A DNA stretch of 64,000 nucleotides, from assembly GCF_028021195.1 (NCBI RefSeq), contig NZ_CP115668.1, positions 1,488,001 through 1,552,000 of the forward strand, read 5' to 3'. The notes under the pieces are model-generated. The model searched no databases. It saw only the letters and a program-made list of their open reading frames with translations, and was not told the DNA's origin. The translations under genes were made by a program, and so were the position numbers. This document shows, in pieces, positions 28,393 through 37,171 of this stretch. Every line of letters begins with the position of its first letter. The stretch's first letter is position 1. This DNA is from Cutibacterium equinum (GTDB lineage Bacteria > Actinomycetota > Actinomycetes > Propionibacteriales > Propionibacteriaceae).

Positions 28393-28703
28393 CCCCATGG
28401 TCCCAATTCCGCTCGTTGCCGGCCTTCAACGTTGCCGCGTAGGCCTATACGCCATGGTCTCATCGATGCCTACGGGAGAGTAACCCCACTGGGTGTACTG
28501 TGTGCGTCATAAGCCCTTGTCATGGATTGGAGATGCCAGCAACGCCACCTGCTGCGTTTCGAGCGAGGTGGCAAAGTGGAGATACCACGTCCCATGTGGA
28601 AGGAATGATGCCATGAATACCGTCGCAGCCGGGGTCTGTAGTATGGCTACAAGTGATACCGAAGATCAAATCCCTTCAACAATGCATTCCAGGGATATCT
28701 GAG
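28393..28703. other. Intergenic region, no gene recognised
   Basis: Only short open frames without ribosome sites or family resemblance. Small inverted repeats (GCGTA/TACGC near 28439-28454) are too short to call. The last part is AT-richer than the surroundings and leads into the small membrane protein gene. Confidence 0.5.
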
Positions 28704-28976
28704 ATGACGTACAATATTTTCAAGGACAAGCGGGATCCTCTGGAGAAAATGAAGGATCCCAACTGGCTTTACGCATGGTGGGTTCTCTACGGGCTGGCAA
28801 CGGCTGCCGGGATTTTTATCTCTGGGTTCACGTCAGTACACGAAAGTATGTCAGGCCGACTAAAGGAAGGACTAGCCCATGTTGGCTTGAACTGGCCGAT
28901 CCAGTTTTTGGTATTCACTGCGATTATGGCGACCTTGATAATCATAGCCGAGAGAAGAAAGAAGAACAGTTCGTAG
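28704..28976 (+). CDS. Small two-span membrane protein of unknown function
   Basis: A 90-residue protein, ATG at 28704 with AGGGA eight bases upstream. Two hydrophobic stretches (about residues 21-41, WWVLYGLATAAGIFISGF, and 63-82, WPIQFLVFTAIMATLIIIAE) flank a short polar loop; both ends are charged (KDKRDPLEKMKD at the start, RRKKNSS at the end). I do not recognise the family. Base composition is lower in GC than the neighbours, which may mean recent acquisition. It stands alone in a 930-base gene-poor stretch. Confidence 0.55.
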   Translation: MTYNIFKDKRDPLEKMKDPNWLYAWWVLYGLATAAGIFISGFTSVHESMSGRLKEGLAHVGLNWPIQFLVFTAIMATLIIIAERRKKNSS

Positions 28977-29323
28977 CCTCTGAGGGAGCATCACTACACC
29001 GTGAGCTTCCGTGTGCACCGAAGACACCCTGTGACCGTCCCCGCTCTTCGGGCCAGCTTCCTGGGACGCCGAATGTCGAATAGGCCGGACCCCGTTGCAG
29101 CTTCTTCAGCATGGCCTGCCCTCAAGACGCCCTGTCAGGGCGACAAATTTGTGGGGGCAGCGTCGGCCCACGACCAGTGTCGACCGAGGTCTCATCACCT
29201 GTTTTGCGACGTCATTGTGATGACCCATCGTGCTGGGTACATCGCAGTCTTGGGTTTTTGTCAGGTCAGGACCGTGAACGGTTGGTTGCGGCCGGGGCCA
29301 TCATGGTCCCGGCCGCACTCACA
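28977..29323. other. Intergenic region with palindromes, no gene recognised
   Basis: Contains two adjoining dyads, CGCCCTGTCAGGGCG (29128-29142) and ACAAATTTGT (29143-29152), that could act as a terminator for the small membrane gene or a binding site. Open frames on the plus strand run on into the SPFH gene antisense and are not supported. Confidence 0.5.
29287..29317. terminator. Terminator after the SPFH gene
   Basis: TGCGGCCGGG (29287-29296) and CCCGGCCGCA (29308-29317) form a 10-bp GC-rich stem with an 11-base loop that can itself pair further. It starts 7 bases after the stop at 29324 on the minus strand. Confidence 0.7.
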
Positions 29324-30616
29324 TCACTGGTCCTGAGAAGGCCACCGTCGACTGAACGGTTCGTCACCGTGCCGCTGATCTCCGGTGGGTTGGTCCGCCG
29401 CAGAGTCGGACTGCGGAGTGCTCCACGGTTCCTGCCTCTTCGCTGTATCTGCCGACTCCCCCTCGGGTTGCCCCTCGATCTGATCGCGGGACAGGGACCG
29501 GGCCCCACTCATCTGGTCCGGCTGCTGATGGCGCATGCCGGACAGGCCCGGATTCTCCAACTTGGCAGCTTCTTGGATCGCCTGCTGGACAGTCTCCTCG
29601 GAGGCTTTCTTCTCCTCAACCTTCTGAGCCTCAATCTCTGCGAACACGTCGACCTTCTCGGGCGCGGAGAATTGCGACGGATCAGCCGCCGCGAAACCGC
29701 CGTGACTTGGCTCGTGCCCGTCCGTACCGGCCAGGGAGCCTAGACCTTTCAGCGCGTCATTGAGCTCAGACGGCACCACCCACACCTTGTTGGAGTCGCC
29801 ACGGGCCAGAGTCGGCAGCATCTGCATGTACTGGTAGGCCAGCAAGCCCTGATCGGGTTGGCCGGCGTGAATGGCATTGAACACCGTCGTGATGGCCTGA
29901 GCCTCGCCTTCAGCGCGCAGCATCTGGGCCTGACGATCAGCCTGGGCTCGCAGCACCGCGGCCTCACGATCGCCCTGGGCGCGCAGGATGGCCGACTCAC
30001 GGTCGCCACCAGCCGACAGAATCTGGGACTGACGCTCACCTTCGGCCAACAGAATCGCGGCACGCTTGTCGCGCTCGGCGCGGGCGCCCTTCTCCATCGC
30101 GTCGCGAATCGTGGGCGGCGGCTCAATGGCCCGCAACTCCACGCGGTTGACCTTGATACCCCATTTCCCGGTGGCCTCATCGAGAACCGCCCGCAGCTTC
30201 TGGTTGATCTCCTCGCGGCTGGTCAGAGCCGCCTCCATGTCCATACCACCGATGATGTTACGCAGGGTCGTCATCGTCAGCTGCTCGATCGCGATCTTGT
30301 ACGACTGCGCCTCATAGGCGGCACGTTCGGGGTCAACGATCTGAAAGTAGATCACCGAATCGATGTTGACCATGAGGTTGTCCTCAGTAATGACTCCCTG
30401 CGGCGGGAAAGGAACAACCTGCTCACGCATGTCAAGGTCGTACTGCACCCGATCAATAATCGGCATAAGCAGATGTGGGCCAGGGTTGAGACGTCGATGG
30501 AATTTTCCGAGTCGCTCGACGAGACCGATCTTCTGCTGATGAATGATCTTGACGCTCGAGGCCAACACGACGACGACCAGGGCGACAATCACCAGCGTAA
30601 CGATTAACTGGGGCAT
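29324..30616 (-). CDS. SPFH/band 7 (stomatin/QmcA-like) membrane scaffold protein
   Basis: A 430-residue protein with one N-terminal membrane segment (3-24) and an SPFH domain (VKIIHQQKIGLVERLGKFHRRLNPGPHLL onwards to about 190). A long coiled coil rich in Ala/Glu/Gln/Arg follows, with repeats such as DRESAILRAQGDREAAVLRAQADRQ (about 205-235). The polar tail is disordered. Such proteins form membrane-bound oligomers (flotillin/stomatin type) and pair with NfeD proteins; the gene immediately upstream, 30673-31158, encodes an NfeD-like protein, as in the known slipin-NfeD pairs. AGGAG precedes the ATG. Confidence 0.9.
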   Translation of the reverse strand: MPQLIVTLVIVALVVVVLASSVKIIHQQKIGLVERLGKFHRRLNPGPHLLMPIIDRVQYDLDMREQVVPFPPQGVITEDNLMVNIDSVIYFQIVDPERAAYEAQSYKIAIEQLTMTTLRNIIGGMDMEAALTSREEINQKLRAVLDEATGKWGIKVNRVELRAIEPPPTIRDAMEKGARAERDKRAAILLAEGERQSQILSAGGDRESAILRAQGDREAAVLRAQADRQAQMLRAEGEAQAITTVFNAIHAGQPDQGLLAYQYMQMLPTLARGDSNKVWVVPSELNDALKGLGSLAGTDGHEPSHGGFAAADPSQFSAPEKVDVFAEIEAQKVEEKKASEETVQQAIQEAAKLENPGLSGMRHQQPDQMSGARSLSRDQIEGQPEGESADTAKRQEPWSTPQSDSAADQPTGDQRHGDEPFSRRWPSQDQ

Positions 30617-30672
30617 GAATACTCCTGAAGTGCTCAGGGTGACGGTCGGAGCCCGGCACCCTGACCATCATC

Positions 30673-31158
30673 CTAGATCAGGGGAGCACCTGGAGACCTT
30701 GGAGCGATGCTTCTGGACACCGGATATACCACGAGGGTCGTACCGTCGACCTCATAGACTTCAACCTTCTGCCCGGCAACGATCGTCAACCCTGGTTCCA
30801 ACGAGCGTGCCGACCATTCCTCACCGTTGACCTTGACCTGCCCCTCATCGTCGGTGATGGCACGCGTGGCGACGCCGCCAGCACCGACCAAGCTGTCCAA
30901 GGATGACCGGTAGCCTGGCGTCTCACGTACCCGGCGCAGCAATGTCGGGCGCAGCAAGGCAAGTGACAGCCCTGCCACCGCTGCCGCGACAAAAACCTGG
31001 ACCAACCACATACCTGGCACGATGGCCGCAGTCAGCGCTCCTGCCCCCGCACCGGCAGCAAGCATGAGGAGAGTGAAATCCCCGCTGAGCATCTCTGTGC
31101 ATGCCAGCACGGCAGACACCACAATCCACACCAACCAGCGGTGTTCTGGTTCCCACAT
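30673..31158 (-). CDS. NfeD-like membrane protein with OB-fold domain
   Basis: A 161-residue protein: three to four membrane segments in residues 5-70, then a soluble OB-fold domain with the family hallmark DEGQVKVNGEEWSARS. It belongs to the short NfeD class without the ClpP-like protease. It partners the SPFH protein encoded 56 bases downstream, probably controlling membrane-protein quality or microdomain organisation (inference from known pairs). Confidence 0.88.
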   Translation of the reverse strand: MWEPEHRWLVWIVVSAVLACTEMLSGDFTLLMLAAGAGAGALTAAIVPGMWLVQVFVAAAVAGLSLALLRPTLLRRVRETPGYRSSLDSLVGAGGVATRAITDDEGQVKVNGEEWSARSLEPGLTIVAGQKVEVYEVDGTTLVVYPVSRSIAPRSPGAPLI

Positions 31159-31183
31159 AGCGCTATCCCGTCATGAATGAGTG

Positions 31184-31969
31184 TTAGTGAGCGGCGCGAG
31201 CATTCCACCGACCATCAGCATGGCTGACAGTCAACGGCATTCCAAAGGCATCCGAGAAAACGTCGGATGTCAGGGTGGTCTCCACTGGCCCGGCAGCCAC
31301 GATGTGGCCGTCGGCCATGACCAAGGCGTGCGTGATGCCAGCCGGGATCTCCTCCAGGTGATGGGTGACGAGGACCGAGGCGGGAGCATCAGGATCGGTG
31401 AAGATGGACGAGAGCACGTCAACCAACTGCTCACGACCGGCCAGGTCAAGGCCTGCGGCGGGCTCGTCCAGCAGCAGAAGCTCAGGATCGGTCATGAGTG
31501 CTCGGGCAATCTCGACCCGCTTGCGCTCTCCCTCGCTGAGGGTGCCCCAAGTGCGATCAACCATACCGGCCAGACCCATGCGCTCGAGCAGTTCGCGGGC
31601 GCGGGCAACATCCTGATCGTCGTAGGCCTCATTCCACCGTCCGACAACAGCCCAAGCAGCCGAAACGACGATGTTACCGACCTTCTCCTGATCTGGGATG
31701 CGATGCACCAGGGCCGAGGAAGCCATGCCGATACGCGGGCGTAGCTCAAAGACATCGGCGGCACCGAGGATCTCGTCGAGGATTTCGACCAATCCGACGG
31801 TGGGGTGCAGCTGGGCTGCCAAGATCTGCAGAAGGGTCGTCTTTCCCGCTCCATTGGGGCCGACCAGCACCCAACGCTGGCCTTCCTCGACGTCGAGGTC
31901 GACATTGTCGAGAATCCATCGATCCCCGCGTCGCACTCCCACGCCTGCCAGCTGCGCCACTGCACTCAT
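31184..31969 (-). CDS. ABC transporter ATP-binding protein (stand-alone)
   Basis: A 261-residue ABC ATPase with Walker A GPNGAGKTT, signature LSEGERKR, Walker B LLLLDEPAAGLD and switch histidine VTHH. No permease gene is beside it, so it may serve a distant transporter or another role. The signature LSEGE resembles that of the YlmA-type actinobacterial ATPases. ATG 31969 is used (family start SAVAQLAGVGVRRG); ATG 31999 would add ten residues. It lies 25 bases upstream of the NfeD gene. Confidence 0.87.
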   Translation of the reverse strand: MSAVAQLAGVGVRRGDRWILDNVDLDVEEGQRWVLVGPNGAGKTTLLQILAAQLHPTVGLVEILDEILGAADVFELRPRIGMASSALVHRIPDQEKVGNIVVSAAWAVVGRWNEAYDDQDVARARELLERMGLAGMVDRTWGTLSEGERKRVEIARALMTDPELLLLDEPAAGLDLAGREQLVDVLSSIFTDPDAPASVLVTHHLEEIPAGITHALVMADGHIVAAGPVETTLTSDVFSDAFGMPLTVSHADGRWNARAAH

Positions 31970-32083
31970 GGGTATGAACTTACCTTGTGCCAGCGACATA
32001 CACGGGCTGATGCGGCGAGGTCGGCGTGGTATGGCTGGGAACTGTGGCCTTCGGTGTCATCTCGGGGCGTCTAGTCTGGGCAG

Positions 32084-32824
32084 GTGCTCGAGATCTGCTG
32101 TCGTCTCACCTGCCTGCTCAACGATCTGTGTGCCGGTCGCACCACCGATCCTCATGCCGAGGCCGAGTTGTTGACAATGGCCACGGCCCACCATGTTCAG
32201 GACCCTGACGAGGTCCTCTCCCTGTCCGAGCACGATCCGTTGTCGTCGGTGCCGATCCGCATGGCCCTGGCCAGGATTGCCCATGTCCGCCACGATTCCC
32301 CGGTGCTGTGGGGGCTCCTGTTGCCTGCACCCGGCCAGCTCGCTGGGCTGCGAGGTCCGGCATCGGTCAACCAGTCCGCCATCGACGCCGGGGCCGTCAT
32401 CATCTGTCACCAGGGATGCGCTGCCATACCCGCCGGTACGGCGTGGATCCCCCAGCCTGTCGGTTCCGCCATGCAGTGGACGATCAGGCGAGCAGCGGCT
32501 CCGCTGCCACCGCCAACTCCGTCCGACGCGACTGTCCTGCTGCGTTCTGCCGTGACGGCCACAGCAGCCCAGCTCAGCGATCTGGGCATGGTCGCTGGGG
32601 AACGTCCCGAGATCACTGCCCCTCATCTGACCGGTCACCGTCCCGCCGACCAGCGACTCCTCGACTCTGCCTGGACTGTGCTGACAGCATGTGACGCCGG
32701 GCTGGCGTCAACCCACCACATGATCACGGCCCACAGCGCTCACACCAGAGAAGCGGCGCTGCGCACATTACGCAACGCCGCTTCCCAGGCCATCACGGCA
32801 GCCACATCGTGGCCGCTGACCTGA
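32084..32824 (+). CDS. Conserved actinobacterial-type protein of unknown function
   Basis: A 246-residue protein starting with GTG at 32084, divergent from the ABC ATPase and converging directly on fabI (one stop ends where the other begins). No signal peptide or membrane segment. The N-terminal half is mixed alpha/beta with clustered cysteines (CCRLTCLLNDLC, residues 5-16); the C-terminal half is Ala/Thr-rich helical with ADQRLLDSAWTVLTACDAGLAST. I do not recognise a family. Codon use and lack of frame breaks support coding. Confidence 0.65.
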   Translation: MLEICCRLTCLLNDLCAGRTTDPHAEAELLTMATAHHVQDPDEVLSLSEHDPLSSVPIRMALARIAHVRHDSPVLWGLLLPAPGQLAGLRGPASVNQSAIDAGAVIICHQGCAAIPAGTAWIPQPVGSAMQWTIRRAAAPLPPPTPSDATVLLRSAVTATAAQLSDLGMVAGERPEITAPHLTGHRPADQRLLDSAWTVLTACDAGLASTHHMITAHSAHTREAALRTLRNAASQAITAATSWPLT

Positions 32825-33598
32825 TCAGGCTCCAGTCGAACCCATGCCGCCGTCGACGTGGATCATCTCGCCGGTGGTGGCGGGGAACCAGTCAGACAGC
32901 AGGGCAACGATCCCCTTGGCAGCCGCGGTGGTGTCCTTGGTGTCCCAACCGAGCGGGGCACGCTCCCCCCACAGGTCGTTGAAGGCGTCAGCACCAGGAA
33001 TGGCCGTCTTGGCCATGGTGTCCAGCGGGCCGGCCGCCACGAGGTTGCAGCGGACGCCCTTGGGACCCATGTAACGGGCCAGGTAGCGGTTGGCCGACTC
33101 CAGCCCAGCCTTGGCGACGCCCATCCAGTCGTAGAAAGGCCACGAGACGGTGGCGTCGAAGGTCAGACCGACAACCGAGGCGTTGTCTGCGAGCATGCCG
33201 TCGAGGGCGGTGACGAGGGAGACATAGGAATAGGTGGAAGTGTGAACGGCCACCGAGACGTCCTCCCACTCGGTCTCGAGGAACTTACCGCCCAGGGCCG
33301 TCTTCGGGTTGGCGAAGGCGATGGCGTGGACGAGTCCGTCGAGCTTGTCCACCCCGAGATCACGCAGTTGCTGCGGCAGGGCTGCGAGTTGGTCGGCGTC
33401 GGTGACATCGAGCTCCAGCACCTCGGGCACTGGGTCGAGCTTGCGCACCGCGCGACGAGTCACTCCGACGGCCCGTGGCAGGTTGGAGACGATGACCCGC
33501 GCGCCCTGCTCCTGGGCGATCTGAGCCGCCTTGAACGCGATCGAGGTGTGCATCGTCACGCCGGTGACGAGGATGGTGCGTCCTTCAAGAAGTCCCAT
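32825..33598 (-). CDS. fabI: Enoyl-[acyl-carrier-protein] reductase (NADH), FabI/InhA type
   Basis: A 257-residue short-chain reductase that carries out the last reduction of fatty-acid elongation. The NADH-binding start is GRTILVTGVTMHTSIAFKAAQ, and the active-site pair Tyr/Lys lies in FYDWMGVAKAGLES. The substrate loop region PGADAFNDLWGERAPLGWD resembles mycobacterial InhA. Start ATG 33598 with GGAAGGA upstream. It follows fabG, the same order as mabA-inhA. Confidence 0.95.
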   Translation of the reverse strand: MGLLEGRTILVTGVTMHTSIAFKAAQIAQEQGARVIVSNLPRAVGVTRRAVRKLDPVPEVLELDVTDADQLAALPQQLRDLGVDKLDGLVHAIAFANPKTALGGKFLETEWEDVSVAVHTSTYSYVSLVTALDGMLADNASVVGLTFDATVSWPFYDWMGVAKAGLESANRYLARYMGPKGVRCNLVAAGPLDTMAKTAIPGADAFNDLWGERAPLGWDTKDTTAAAKGIVALLSDWFPATTGEMIHVDGGMGSTGA

Positions 33599-33635
33599 GG
33601 TGATGTCCTTCCGGTCGTTGGGGATGTAGGTGATG

Positions 33636-34355
33636 TCAGTGGCCCATGCCGAGTCCGCCGTCAACGGGGACCACGGCACCGGAAATGTAGCCGGCCGAGT
33701 CGGAGACCAGGAAGCGAACGGCGGCGACGACGTCGTCAACCGTCCCCAGCCGCTTGGCCGGAATGCGCTCCAGGTAGCCCTCGACGACCTTCTCCGGCAG
33801 GTCGTCAGTCATGTCGGTGGAAATGAAACCGGGAGCGACGAGGTTGCAGGTGATGCCACGGGAACCGAGCTCGCGGGTCACGGACCGGGCCATACCGACC
33901 ATGCCGGCCTTCGAGGCGGCGTAGTTGACCTGGCCAGCGGAGCCGAGCAGGCCGACCACCGAGGAGGTCAGGACGATACGTCCGAACCGGGCCCGGGTCA
34001 TGGACCTGGCAGCACGACGAATGACGCGGTAGGCACCAGTGAGGTTGGTGTCGAGGACGTCGGTGAAGTCCTCCTCCTTCATGCGGGCAAGCAGCCCGTC
34101 GCGCGTAATACCGGCGTTGGCAACAAGCACCTCGACGGGACCGAGCTCCTGTTCCACCTGAGCGAATGCCGCGTCGACCGAATCGGCGTCGGTGACGTCG
34201 CAGGCGACCGGCAACACCCCCTCAGGTGCGGTGGCCGAACGGCTCGTGGCGGCCACTCGATAACCCTGTGCGTGCAGATCTGCGGCGATCGCGGCACCGA
34301 TACCGCGCGATCCACCGGTGACAAGGGCGACGCGCCCCGAGGTGTCTGGACTCAT
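33636..34355 (-). CDS. fabG: 3-oxoacyl-[acyl-carrier-protein] reductase
   Basis: A 239-residue short-chain dehydrogenase reducing 3-ketoacyl-ACP with NADPH. It has the TGGSRGIG nucleotide loop (14-21), NAG motif (VANAGITRDGL), the catalytic Ser in TSSVVGLLG and the YAASK motif. The C-terminus SGAVVPVDGGLGMGH is typical. It is co-directional with fabI 37 bases downstream and probably forms a two-gene operon. Confidence 0.95.
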   Translation of the reverse strand: MSPDTSGRVALVTGGSRGIGAAIAADLHAQGYRVAATSRSATAPEGVLPVACDVTDADSVDAAFAQVEQELGPVEVLVANAGITRDGLLARMKEEDFTDVLDTNLTGAYRVIRRAARSMTRARFGRIVLTSSVVGLLGSAGQVNYAASKAGMVGMARSVTRELGSRGITCNLVAPGFISTDMTDDLPEKVVEGYLERIPAKRLGTVDDVVAAVRFLVSDSAGYISGAVVPVDGGLGMGH

Positions 34356-34433
34356 GGGATGAACCTATCGCACGCCACCACCAAGAACTGGAAGGATTCA
34401 ACCTCATCGGCGTCGCGGACCTAGGCTGGACGG

Positions 34434-34778
34434 GTGAGTGACGCAGCGCATGGTCGGAGGCATCGGCGGCACCGTGGCTCCCGGCACTCCATCACGTCTG
34501 CCAAGAGGTCTGCCAGTGAAGACCTCGAGATGCGGCAGCGGCGCTACCTGTGGTCAATGCTGGTGCGGACCTTGTGCTTCATCGGGCTCGTCATCACCCC
34601 GAGCCCTTGGCGGTGGAGCTTCCTGCTGGGAGCGGCCGTCATCCCTGCCATCGCCGTCGTGCTGGGCAATGCAGCGGACCGGCGTACCACCGACACCCTG
34701 CCGTCCCAGCACGCTGACCAGACCCGCTGCGAGTTGGGGCCGGCCGTGACAATCCAGGGCGAGGTCGACGAGGAGTGA
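34434..34778 (+). CDS. DUF3099 membrane protein
   Basis: A 114-residue actinobacterial protein, GTG start at 34434. The domain ([31 protein letters not shown]) precedes two membrane segments (about 40-80), as in DUF3099 members. Function unknown. It is followed by the SURF1 gene 75 bases later, on the same strand. Confidence 0.8.
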   Translation: MSDAAHGRRHRRHRGSRHSITSAKRSASEDLEMRQRRYLWSMLVRTLCFIGLVITPSPWRWSFLLGAAVIPAIAVVLGNAADRRTTDTLPSQHADQTRCELGPAVTIQGEVDEE

Positions 34779-34853
34779 TTCCTGGGCATGGGTCACACGC
34801 CCAGGACTTGCCGCGGGGCCACGGATGTGGACCGACCAATTAGGCTCGAGGGC

Positions 34854-35684
34854 GTGAAGAAGCTGTGGGTTCGGTGGGTGGCTATGACTCTCCTGGTCAT
34901 GGTGCTGGGCCTGGTCATGGTCCGGCTCGGTGAATGGCAGCTGCACCGACTGTCGGGCCGCCGTGAGACCAATGAGATCATCCGCACCAACGAGAACAAA
35001 CCACCCGTGGAGTGGTCGACTCTCATGGGTGAACATCCGGTGACCTCGCAGGAACAATGGCGGCCGGTCACCATCACGGGTTCTTTCGACACCGCTCACG
35101 AGCTTCAGGTGCGTTATCGCAGCAATAGCGACGACGACGGGTCCGAGGTCCTCACCCCCATCGTCACCGAGGATGGCCAGCACGTTCTCATTGATCGCGG
35201 TTTTCTCAAACGATCTTCGCGCAACGGCGACGACCAGGCCTTGCCGCCGCCACCTTCTGGAACCGTGACCGTCACCGGACGGGTCAAGGGCAATGAACAT
35301 GGCAAGGCCACCGCCACCGACCCAGTGCAGGGCAAGGTCCGGCTCATCAACTCCGAGGCCATCGGCAAGGCACAGGGGATCACGTATGTCAACGGCTACA
35401 TCTCGGCCACCTCGATGGTCCCGGCCCAGACCGGCCTGGTCCCCGAGGAACTACCGCACCTCGATGAAGGCCCGCATCTGTCCTATGCCATCCAATGGTT
35501 CTGTTTCACCGCCATTGCTCTGATCGGGCTGTTCGTACTCATTCGCGGTGACGTCAAGGATCGTCAGAAACGCCGAGCCAAGGCCAACCGGTCCAGCACA
35601 CCGACCGAGACCATCGACGAGCCGGACAGCAGCGCGTCTCCCAAGGAGTCTCAGACCACCGATGCGAGGACGAGCGCCACGTGA
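34854..35684 (+). CDS. SURF1-family cytochrome oxidase assembly protein
   Basis: A 276-residue membrane protein with two membrane segments, one near the N-terminus (about 7-23) and one near residues 207-226, enclosing a soluble domain. Family motifs are visible: LGEWQLHRL, RPVTITGSFD, VLIDRGFL, and the C-terminal PHLSYAIQWFCFTAIALIG. SURF1 helps insert heme a into cytochrome aa3 oxidase, which agrees with a CtaA gene at 61747. GTG 34854 is chosen; the open frame upstream lacks the family sequence. A polar tail of about 45 residues follows the second segment. Confidence 0.9.
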   Translation: MKKLWVRWVAMTLLVMVLGLVMVRLGEWQLHRLSGRRETNEIIRTNENKPPVEWSTLMGEHPVTSQEQWRPVTITGSFDTAHELQVRYRSNSDDDGSEVLTPIVTEDGQHVLIDRGFLKRSSRNGDDQALPPPPSGTVTVTGRVKGNEHGKATATDPVQGKVRLINSEAIGKAQGITYVNGYISATSMVPAQTGLVPEELPHLDEGPHLSYAIQWFCFTAIALIGLFVLIRGDVKDRQKRRAKANRSSTPTETIDEPDSSASPKESQTTDARTSAT

Positions 35685-36517
35685 CTCCAACCTTGTCCCT
35701 GGCCTTGCCGTGGCTGGTCTGCCCAACCTGCCAACGCCGTGGCCACGAAGAACCCATGGACCTCGACGGGCGCTCCCTGCGCTGCCCACAGGGTCATTGT
35801 CTCGACATCGCCAAGCAGGGCTATGTGACGATGACGACCTCCCCGGCCGGGGCGAATGCTGACACCCCCGCGATGGTCGCGTCACGTCAGCGGGTCCTCG
35901 ACGCCGGCCTCTTCAGTGACCTCGACCTTCGCCTGGCCGAGAGCCTCGCCGACTGCGGGAATATCGTCGAGGTCGGGGCCGGGACAGGACACCATCTGGC
36001 ACAGGTTCTCGAAGCTCACGCGAATGCCCACGGTCTGGCCACCGATGTGTCGTCAGCCGCCATCCGCAAGGCGGCGCGGGTCCACCCTCGGATGGCGGCT
36101 GTTGTCGCCGACACCTGGGCCGGTTTGCCGATCCGCACCGAGTGCATGGATGCTGTGTTGTGCGTGTTCGCCCCACGCAACCGCGACGAGTTCGCCCGTA
36201 TTCTGCGCCCTGATGGCCGCCTCGTCGTCGTCACTCCCCTGCCCGACCATCTGCACCAGTTACGCGAGATGACCGGGATGATCGGGATTCAGCCCCACAA
36301 GCATGACGAACTCGTGGCAGGTCTGGAATCACGGTTCGAGATTGCCGGACATGAGGAAGTCCGCACCGTCGTGGACCTCGATGGGCCGACAGCCTCGGAC
36401 GCCGTTGCCATGGGGCCCAGCGCCCACCATGTCCGAGACGTTCATGTGGATGGGGTGGAGGTCACCTCGGCGGTGGAGATCACCACCCTGATCCCGCGGT
36501 CATCGCGGTCGGTGTGA
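35681..36517 (+). CDS. RlmA-type 23S rRNA (guanine-N1)-methyltransferase
   Basis: A 278-residue SAM-dependent methyltransferase. The N-terminal zinc-binding module has CPTC (14-17) and CPQGHCLD (35-42). The DTPAMVASRQRVLDAGLF segment is the RlmA hallmark, followed by the SAM loop VEVGAGTGHHL. Family members methylate G745 or G748 of 23S rRNA and can affect tylosin-type macrolide sensitivity; which position applies is unknown. The GTG start overlaps the SURF1 stop (GTGA), so the genes are translationally coupled. It converges on the HTH gene with a 7-base gap. Confidence 0.9.
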   Translation: MTPTLSLALPWLVCPTCQRRGHEEPMDLDGRSLRCPQGHCLDIAKQGYVTMTTSPAGANADTPAMVASRQRVLDAGLFSDLDLRLAESLADCGNIVEVGAGTGHHLAQVLEAHANAHGLATDVSSAAIRKAARVHPRMAAVVADTWAGLPIRTECMDAVLCVFAPRNRDEFARILRPDGRLVVVTPLPDHLHQLREMTGMIGIQPHKHDELVAGLESRFEIAGHEEVRTVVDLDGPTASDAVAMGPSAHHVRDVHVDGVEVTSAVEITTLIPRSSRSV

Positions 36518-36524
36518 ACAGCTC

Positions 36525-37103
36525 TCAGAACTGACGAGGCTCAGCGGCGTGCTCGGCCTCGTCGAGGCGACGACGAGCCTTACGCACCTTGCGATCGGCC
36601 TTCTCAGCTTTGGCCCGGTGCTTGTCGAGGGTCGCCTTGGCTTCCTTGCGACGCGACTTCTTGGCTCCCTTGCGACGCAGTTTGCGCAGTGCCTTCTCTG
36701 CCTTGCGTGCCTTGCGGTCCGCCTTCTCGGCACGGGCGACGGCGGTTTCAATGGCCAGGCGAAGGGCCTCGACGTCGGGCTGATCTCCTGCGTGGTCCTG
36801 GGCCGATTCGGCGGCCTTGTCCTGCTGATCACTCGTCGCCGACGTCTTCAGTGTGGCCTCAACGGGTGATTCCTGCTCGACGGTCTCACGCTCGGCCTTG
36901 GTCTGAGGGGATGCCGGGTCGGCGCCACCACGAGGACGGAACTGCACCCCGGCTTCCTGTAAAAGTCTCTGCACCAGCCCGTAGGATCGTCCGGACTCGC
37001 GTGCCAAGGACCGAATGGACGCACCTTCGTTGTAGCGACCCGCCAGTTCCTCGGCCATCGCCTGCCTGGCCTGACCAACCAGTCTGGGCGCACGTGTGAC
37101 CAT
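36525..37103 (-). CDS. HTH-domain protein with basic coiled-coil tail
   Basis: A 192-residue protein. Residues 1-60 form a helix-turn-helix region of an actinobacterial family (LVGQARQAMAEELAGRYNEGASIRSLARESGRSYGLVQRLL). A disordered Gln/Ser/Thr-rich middle is followed by a highly charged Ala/Lys/Arg/Glu helix (about 115-185) resembling histone-like or coiled-coil tails. AAGGAGGG lies just before the ATG. It lies downstream of the ABC-F gene, a neighbourhood I recall from other actinobacteria. DNA binding is likely; targets are unknown. Confidence 0.75.
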   Translation of the reverse strand: MVTRAPRLVGQARQAMAEELAGRYNEGASIRSLARESGRSYGLVQRLLQEAGVQFRPRGGADPASPQTKAERETVEQESPVEATLKTSATSDQQDKAAESAQDHAGDQPDVEALRLAIETAVARAEKADRKARKAEKALRKLRRKGAKKSRRKEAKATLDKHRAKAEKADRKVRKARRRLDEAEHAAEPRQF

Positions 37104-37171
37104 CAGCCCTCCTTGACAACGTCTTGTGCGCCCTCATGCTACGGCATGTCACGACCATCACGACGGCAATA

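Noticed and set aside
28493-28702. 69-codon open frame before the small membrane protein
   Set aside because: No ribosome site, cysteine-rich random-looking product, out-of-frame overlap with the better supported gene.
29001-29743. Plus-strand open frames across 29001-29743
   Set aside because: They run into the antisense of the SPFH gene and through its terminator.
30000-30110. Repeat array in the SPFH gene as DNA repeats
   Set aside because: The repetition reflects the coiled-coil protein sequence and is imperfect at DNA level.
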